This document shows, in pieces, positions 50,401 through 59,400 of a DNA stretch of 64,000 nucleotides. Position numbers and translations under genes: made by a program. Origin of the DNA: Toxonevra muliebris (lineage: Eukaryota > Arthropoda > Insecta > Diptera > Pallopteridae); contig OY829328.1 in NCBI GenBank assembly GCA_963691655.1, forward strand, positions 85,812,400 through 85,876,399, in the 5' to 3' direction. The notes beneath the pieces are model-generated. The model had not been told where the DNA came from and made no database searches. It saw nothing but the letters and a program-made list of their open reading frames with translations. Every line of letters starts with the position of its first letter. Positions within the stretch are counted from its first letter, which is position 1.

Positions 50401-53400
50401 TTAGAGGGGGAAAAAACGAATAAGAATATTTTGCAAAAATTTGGTTACGGTTTATGAGTTATAGTTTGAAAATTTGCATAAATCATAAGACTAAAGATTT
50501 TGGAGGTTTTATATATGAATGTAAACAAAATTTTTTGTATGCTTGTTATGGATTGTATGCTTGTTATGGTGGTGTGGATTCAAAATAGAACCATGTACTC
50601 TCCGTTTCTTTAAAGTTTTATTGGCTTACGAATATTGAGTTTAATTATGCACCTAGAATTATTTGTGTGTTATTCATTATGTGCACAGATTATTCCCATT
50701 TCGGGACTTGATCGCTAAAGTTCAGCAATCCTTGGAAGAAACTTTGGTTTTATTACTTTACTGGGCTCTGTAGATTGATTTTTGGTTTCATATACTAATG
50801 TAAATATTTATTTATCTCTAAGTCCAATGATCACTACTGACTGAAGATCAAGGATCTCTTTATTTTTATCAGCTTTTCTAAATATTTTAACAAGAAGACA
50901 GCAAATGTTTTTTAATGTTTATTTTTAATTATGTTTTTAGATTTAGCAATTTTTATTTGAAATTGAATTTTTTTTTTATAGCTTTACGCACAATGAAAAA
51001 AAAATCTTCGTTATTCATTTTGATATTTTCTTTTTAATAAACCTCATAAAATTTGGTTTTAATTTCACCAAGTGCGAAAGGCCAAAATTTAATTGCTTAT
51101 ACAGATGAAGAGAAAATGTGATTAAAAATAATACCTAAAAATATAAAATTTTTATTGCTTAATCATGACAAAATTTTAAATTTTATTTAAAATCTTTTTG
51201 TGCTTTTTAGAAAGGAAATTAAAATAATTAAAAAGAAAAAATATAAATTAGGTACTACATAATTTAGTTTGGATATAGAATTAGTGACCCCGTTTAATTA
51301 AAGGGGGGGCGGGGGGGGAGGTTTGAGGTTAAATCCCTTTTCGACTCCCCTTCGAGGCAAAAAAAATTTTCATGAGGCAAAAAAAATTAAAATTTTAAAG
51401 CACCAAAAAAATTAAATCAGGAAATCTTTAGATTCGCTATTGAATACGTCTTATATTACCATCATCTAACTATAGACAAAACTAAGCAAGTAGACACTCT
51501 ACTTGAAGATTAAATCTCTCCATTTTTTCCTCTATTTATACGAAATTGCCTACCCTGATACTATAAATAAAATTACATAAAATTCCTTTAACCACATGTG
51601 AACAACTCAATTATCTTAAAAAATTTTTTTTTTAATTTTATATTAAAAAAAAACCTCAAGAAAATCAGAAAAACAAAATTGCAGTTAATAAAATTTCGCT
51701 TAACCCAGAAAAAAAAATCGTTAAGAATAACCCACAAATAAATTAAGCTTAAAACAAAATCAGTTTCCAACATTTTTGTTGTTGTGGTTGTTGTTATTCT
51801 ACCGCCATTACCGTTGTTATACTTTTGCTGTACCAAATTTAATAACTAAATTAAATTTGTGTAGGCGATCGCACAGTGAAGTTGGGATGGACGATCGAAC
51901 AGTGGGGAGCGGGAGCAGAGAGTAGTAAAAGAATAAGAAGCAGTAGTAAATACTTAAGTGGGCGAGCATGCGTGACTGACTGAAGAATTTTCATAAATGA
52001 ATTTAAAGCGTTAGTTAGTGTTGTTGTTTAAAGGAAAAACTGGTTACAAAAAAAAAAAAAAAAATAATAATAATAATAACACCAACCATAGCAGCAACAA
52101 ATGGTAACATGAATGCGAGTATCAGAAATACCAATGCACATATGGTCAGCCCAACAATGAAGCAAACATACAGCTGGCCGAAATAAATAAATATGTATAT
52201 GTTTAATCAACACACTTTCGGAAGCTTATGGCAGCAAACTTCCAAAGGCTCATTCAGCTTTGGTTTTGTCGTCATGATGATCATCATCATCATCATTGAT
52301 CACGATGATGGCGCTGACGTTGACGACAATAGCGCAGACATTAATGAAGCTGAAATTTTTGTTAAATTAAAAATTTCAAACACGTTCAGTTTCTTTATTT
52401 GGTTATATGGCGAGGGAATGAATTGAATGTTTTTATATTGTTTGTTGTTGTGTTTTTGCATTGCATTTTTTTTTTTTAATTTTTTTTTTGCGGTGGTGGA
52501 TTTTATTTTTAAAAAGAAAGAAAACGAACGCCTTTAATTAAGAGTGAAAATTACTAAATAAAAACATGATTGACAACACAGAATGTGTGATAAAATTTCA
52601 CAAATATTGTAGGTATATAAACTGAAAGCACCCATTCAGAGGGAAAAGAGAATATATTGCATTGAGAACTTTTTGCTTAATACAAATCAAATTAAAAGTT
52701 ATTTTTTTTTATAGTTATTTTCTCGTTTATTTTATAGTTTTCTTAACACCTTCTAGATAGCGATATATTTTGGCATTAAATTGTCTAAAATGCATATTTC
52801 TCATGACCTTCGATGATATATTTGTAAGTGTTATCAGCTTTCTACCTATTTTTAGATGACATCACAATATATAACTTTAACAATTTTATCACTCGCCTGA
52901 TGAATATCATTTCTGTTAGAGCAGACTAAGATCAAAAATATGTCTTCAGCACATATTTTCATCAAATCTACAGAGGTGTCCAACAGAATTCACAAGAATG
53001 ATGCTGGTATTGTGGCCACCAGCAATGTACCTACATTAATCTGTTGTTGTTTATCATTTTATATCATTAGAAAATTAAATTCCTTAGTTAGCATTAATTT
53101 TAAAATTCAAATGTCTGCTAGATGAAAGAAAAAGCCAGAAAAACCAAAATAATTTGCAAATCTATGCTAACTATAGACAAAAATTTGACCGTTCTTGAAA
53201 TTTTTCACTCTACATATCACATAACTAACACTGTCGCACAATGGAGAATTTTAAGATTTTATGGTTTCAAAAAAAGGTTGACAAACTAGCTGTCCGCTAC
53301 GCATGCCAAATTGCAGTGCTGTGCTGTAAATGGTTCTGGAGATATATCCAAAAAAAAAAAAGAGTTAAATAGAAAGTGATTACGCACGCCTATCCACATT

Positions 53401-56400
53401 TTTCCGCAAAATGCTATTAACGAATAACATTTCTGTACCAAATCTGAGTAATAAAAGAAATAACAACAATAAAAAACTTTTGGAAAAGAAATGACCATAT
53501 GAACGTGCCAGTATCCGATCAAAATCTAATTATTGCGTTAATCATTTATATCATTTACATAAGTAGTTCCAATCCCACTTGTCCAATAGTGTCAAAATTC
53601 TTCTCAACTAAAGACATCAACATCCCATCTAAACATACAAACCTTCATCACCTTTCTTACTATGGCTCCATAATAACATACAAACCTTCATCACCTTTCT
53701 TACTATGGCTTTGTTTAGGAGGTATCACGTCTACTTTCTCTAACCCATTAACTTTTTTCTTCCAGCATCCCACTGACAATCAAAGTGCTCCTGCCAATTA
53801 TTAATAATGTACCACAAATAATTTAGGAAATACACCGTATTAAAAATCAGGGTTGCATGACAGTTCTTATACTAACTAACTCAAGCCTTTGTCCACCGAA
53901 TTCTATTGACAAATCATATCTTCATTCCAAATCTTAGTACCGCACTATATTAGTTATGTGGAAAGTGAGCCGCCTTTTTTTTCCTATCACACCCAGATTT
54001 TTTTGAAGCATGTTTTTGCCAACCAACGTCCTTGCACCAAATTTCAGTCTTGTGTTGTAAATGTTTCTGAAAATGTATATAAAAAAAAGCGTTAGAGTTG
54101 TATCCTTTTTTCACAGAATGGCATCGACAAATAATATTTCTGTACCAAATCTTAGAGCCGTACCACAAATATTCTAACTAAAATTTAGATTATATAAGTG
54201 GTACCTTGCCCCCTTTTCCAATCTCACCCACTTATTTCTTGGTTCCCTTGGTACCAAAAATTACCAAATTCTGCACAATAACTACTACTAACATACCTTT
54301 ATCTTACACATACTTTCATTGCTTTTTTTTATTATAGTTCCTCAGTTATGTCATTTCAAGTGCTTAGTTTGTATGGGAAGTGCCACGCTCATTTGTTTGA
54401 TTGAAGTAAAATATAACCTATGGTCAAACGAGAAGTCTAAAAAAGAAAAAAAAGGGGTTCAAACCAACTTTTAATTTAAAGAAGCAAACAGAAAAACTTT
54501 TGTTTTTTTTTTCTTTGGAGAATTGGCGTTAAGAAACTTCTTATGAATTTAAAAAGCTTCCATTTAAATTAAAAATTTTTCAAATCGGTTAAAAATTACG
54601 AGCTGTGGGACGTTTTGAACCTCAAAATCTAAGAATTTCCTACTCAAAGAAAACTTTCGGTCTAATCACAGTAAGGTTTGCCAAACTCGGGATTTTTACA
54701 TGCTAGTAGCATTTGGAAAAGTATTTAGGAACAGTTGGAACTTCTATAAAGAAACTGTGGACTATATCAACACTAAATCAGTATGAATTATAGATAGTTA
54801 GATTGAGCAATTTAAAACGAACATTGCCGAAACTGTTCCAGCAGTAGCGAAAAAGAAACCATGGAATACTTACTTTGCGTTTACTAGGGAAAACTTTTTA
54901 TGAAGGTTTAAGAAAATTCAAGCAAAGTAAACTTCAACGGACTTATCAGATTCCTACACCAAGCAAATAGGACTTACTTATTTTTAGCCAACCTATTAAA
55001 ACCTTGTGTAATCTATGAAAAAACTAGTTATTTCCTAACTGGCAAATATTTTTCTGATATTCAGTTTAATCTTAACTATTTCAACTAATTATAAAAAAAT
55101 TTTATGTAAGTCTTACTGGAATTGAAACGAATCTTCTCAGGTCATTATACTTTAGTGATTGGGATATTGATTAGTTTACGATAAGCTGTGTTATTTACAT
55201 TTTATCCCCTTTTATCTGTTCACTATTTTTCGTAGTTCGAATTTTCAAAGGTGTCTATCAGCAATGCCATACGTCTTTACGGTATACAGGTATAATTTAG
55301 CTGTAAAAAGTTTTTAACATAAAGTTCTCATTTCTAACATTTTCATATGGAATATATTCTGATGTGCTTTTACTAGAACTTTTTGATAAAAAAAGCGCAT
55401 ACATACCATTTTACAGATAAACCTTTATCAAGCATTTTCTACCACAATTTATTCTATAAACAAAGATTACTAAACTATGAAGGTATGCAACTAAACAACT
55501 AAGAGAAGTTTTAGTTCATACCGGTGGGTAGTTAGAAAAATGAAAAAAGGTACCTTCAATTTAATACAGAATGATAAAAATAATTAAGAGAACGTACATA
55601 TTTCATGAATAATTTTGTAGGTATTCATTTAATTTATTATGTACGAGTAGTTATAGCTTCTTTAACTTTTGCTTTTTGGGTTTTACTAGGTAGTATGAAA
55701 GGGAAACGCATTTAAAAACGACGCGTTTTTTTTTGTTGTAGACTCGTAATTAAATTAACTTGTATTTGTTTTAATTAAGGCATAAAATGTTTTTAGACGC
55801 ATTTCTATTAATTTTAGTTTGCTTGTGGTATTTTTGTGTTAATAAAGCGAAAAATGGAAATAAGAAAAAATTAATAGAATTACGAAAAATACGTGAAATT
55901 GCAAGTAAGATTTTGGCTTTTTTTTTTGTGCGACACACTGTGAAACGGAATTTAAAAAACAAAATAAAAAAATGTGTTAATCGATTTGGGTATCATCTAA
56001 TAATCTCATAGAGATCTAAGAATTGAAGAAGTAAGGAGACTACTCTGTCTCCTTCAAATTATGGTATGCCTGTATGGCTCGGATTACCCTTTATCTGAAA
56101 TCTCCTATTGGTATCAAATGACCACACTTTGGCTGTCAATGGCAAACATTCTAGAGTTAAAATTTTGTAAAAAAAAGCTGTTCACTTCGCCATTCGGATT
56201 TGGCTAAAACTTTAGGTTCTTTTCATTCGAGTAGAAAATTAACTCGCATAATGATAATATGAATGGATGGGAAGAGATACACCTAGATGTAGACCATTAA
56301 TGAGCTGTTGTGCCTTACTAGTGGTAGTAATAGTACCTGACTGGCTGGCATATTTCACTGATTTTAAAAATCCCTCCTTGTCGGTAACTATCTGTGCCAT

Positions 56401-59400
56401 AAGAAAAGGGGAAAAACAACAACAAAATAATACTCCTCTTTACCTCATGTCTTCTGAAACTTCTGGATTCGCCAGCGGTACTAACCATGTTACATATATC
56501 CGAAATATTGTCAATCTACATTCATCCAAAAGTATCGAGAACTGGACTCTAGCAATGGTGTTAGTTAGATCGCCGGTTGTTGCTTTTACAATTGAGAGGC
56601 AGAGAGCAATACAACGTCTAAGTTCACAAAAAACTGGTATAATTTTACTTAAGGGCAAAAGCGGCACGGTTAATAGCAAAAGTGAAACAAAATATTAAAT
56701 AATGTGTAACAGGCTTAAAGAACGTGCATGTGTAGTCATCACAACAACAGTGTATACAGAGACGGGCAAATCAGACGGCCGTTTCGGAATCCGCCACTAT
56801 TCCTCATCAGTGATCTTAGTGATAGTTCTTAATCTTTCACTATCCTATATAAGCTACTAATATTTTGAAATCATAACCCAGATTTACAGATTTGATTCCA
56901 AATATCTTCACAGAATAGAGATATTAAAAGAAAACAACCACTACCGTTCTGTATACTGATTTGCCCGTCTCTGTATACACTGTTGTTGTGATAACTACAC
57001 ATACACGTTCTTTAAGCCTGTTACACATTATTTAATGAAGCACATACATGGAACAGTAGTCAAGACTTTGAAAAATTAACAACTAGATTTAAGTGCCATA
57101 GTCTACAAAAAAAAGTGAAACAAAATATTTTAAGAGCAAAAACGGGTTACTCTGAAAGAGTTTTTATATTATTTATGCTCTTACTTTTAATGCGATTCGC
57201 TTCCCTCTTGCCTTAAGTTGTTTCATTTTCACTCCAAGTTGTATTACTTGTACCATGACTTGTACTATTCTTGCGCTATATATTAATTAATTTATTTCAC
57301 TTTTTCTCTTATAAAAATTTGTATTCGCTTTTGGTCCCAGCATCTCAAATCTGCTACTGAGGTTATTGCCAATTTATCTTGATTCTTAACCAAAACGGAT
57401 CGATTACCACCGTTTCCAGGATACTGTATTTTCTTATAGGGATGAATCTTCTATAGGCATATTGTTTTACTGATTTAGCACATGGAAATACTCCCAAATT
57501 GTCTGGATCATCACAATTGTCTTTTTGAGAGGGCATTGAGTTTGAATTTTTCCGGCCGTAGAAGAACACTTGATTAGGCACGGCATTTTGAACTCCTCAG
57601 CAATGATCTCAAATTATTCTGTTGCTTTTTTCAAAATTATATTCCTTAAATAGAAAAGAAAGTATTTCTAACTAATTGCTCATAGCTGTGATTTTATACT
57701 TGCAATTATCGCTAAATGAATTAAATTGTAACTAGTAACTAGAATATGGCTGCAAATATGTTCGGTCTTTCGTTTTTCCTTTTTTCTCTCTCTCTCTCTC
57801 GTCGTATTTAAAGCATGCGGTTCTTCTAAGAACTAAGACTACACCAATTTTACTTTTTCGTTATCTTTTGGCAATAACAATTACAACAACAAAAAAGCCA
57901 AAGTAAAATAAAGGTGTGTTCACATACCTACATATATTTGTTTTATTTATATTCTTTACCCAACTTATAATTTTCCGTTTAGATATGAATCGAAAAAAAA
58001 AGATTTACGGTTGCAAAAAAATCAAGTTTTATTTAAAAGACTTCAACAAAAAACAAAATCAAAAAACCAAAAAAAAAACGAAACTATAAACCAATCCAAG
58101 AAACTGAAATGTTCTTTTTTGATGCTGAGATGAGCTCTTCTTGGAATTAGAAATGTCTGAGAGCGTTGGTGAACTTGAGAAGCAGTTTTTTCAAAATGCA
58201 ATGGCCTTGAAAATGACAAATATAAATTTTTAGTATTTTTGGCAGTTTTATGGTATACGAATTTGTATCGCTCTAAACTCTAAACTCAATTATTTTATTT
58301 TAGCGAATTTATACCATTTTTTTTGTAGCTTCAAGCCAAACAAGAGCTTGAGAATAAGAGCTTCATATGCATTAAAACGTTTTGTTTATGTTTTCTTTTC
58401 GTTTAAATTCGTTAGTATTCATTTTTTATGCTTTTAAAACGTGCTTAATTCACTAATAATTCTACTTTGAGATGTGTCTTCTCAGTCTTCGAGTTCTTCG
58501 TTCGTTGATTGTGTTTTTATTGGTTGTTTATTTTTATGACTTTAAGCCTTCTTTTGAAAATCTTGCTATTGTTGTTTTTGCTTATTTGTTTATTTTATTT
58601 ACTTTTTGCAAATTTATGCATTTCTAATACTCATAAAAATCGCATTTTTATTATTTATTTTTGTTTTGGTGTCTTTGAGTTTTTCGCCTACACGTAAAAT
58701 GCTCAAAAGAATTGTTGGATTAGTAGACGTTGAGGAGGAGGTGAAGGGTTGCCAACGTACATAGCGGAAGGAATGAAGAAGATAAAAAATTTATTAGTAA
58801 TGTTTTTTTTTTTACCGAAACATAGTTTTCTATGAAGAGCTCAAAATTTTTGACATCTGGGCGCGGTTCAGTTGAATGGGTGTGAGTAAAAGAAAAAAAA
58901 TCCCCGATCTTAGTCTATTATTTGCCATAAAACGATTTTTACCTTTGCTGTTCGGCGTAAGACTATAAGCCGATAGGTCATTAGATTAAAATTTTGATAT
59001 GACGAGTAAATTTTATTATTAAAATTTATTAATACATTTTTGGACTCAAGGAATACCCAGTAGCCCACAACAATGGCAAAGAAGAAAATATCCAATGGAG
59101 AGAGAGAGGGAAACTTTTGATTTATTATAGATTTTTGGACCCAAAGGGATAAAGCTCGAACTTAAAATGAAACGTCACCCATTGCCAGTTTTAGATTTAT
59201 TTTGATGGCAACTCTATTCTGTGTTGCTCACCCACTTCACTAAAAAAAAAAAACAAAAAATGTGAATGCAGACACCACTCACGTTTTCCGCTTAAACTCG
59301 CTTTTGAAAATAAAAAAAAACAACCACAAAAAACAAAAGGCGGCATGCAGTATACCTTCTACCACTGATGCTTGCCTCCTTACCACATGCCACCACACAC

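Larger units (their letters stand above)
49061..56266. other. Kank intron 2, long non-coding part
   Basis: No gene is recognised in about 7 kb. Notable items are a G-rich run (51303-51321), a GC-richer segment at 51860-51990 with GCGATCGCACAGTG (51867) and ACGATCGAACAGTG (51891), ATC repeats at 52280, a 36-bp duplication at 53632-53710 and repeat-like CTGTACCAAATCT blocks at about 53433 and 54142. The 74-codon frame at 55787 begins with a hydrophobic segment but is AT-driven and has an equally open antisense frame. Confidence 0.5.

Noticed and set aside
55787..56011. 74-codon frame with a hydrophobic N-terminus and lysine-rich tail
   Set aside because: Lysines come from A-rich DNA and the antisense strand is open too; no homologue recognised. 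It could be revisited if transcribed.
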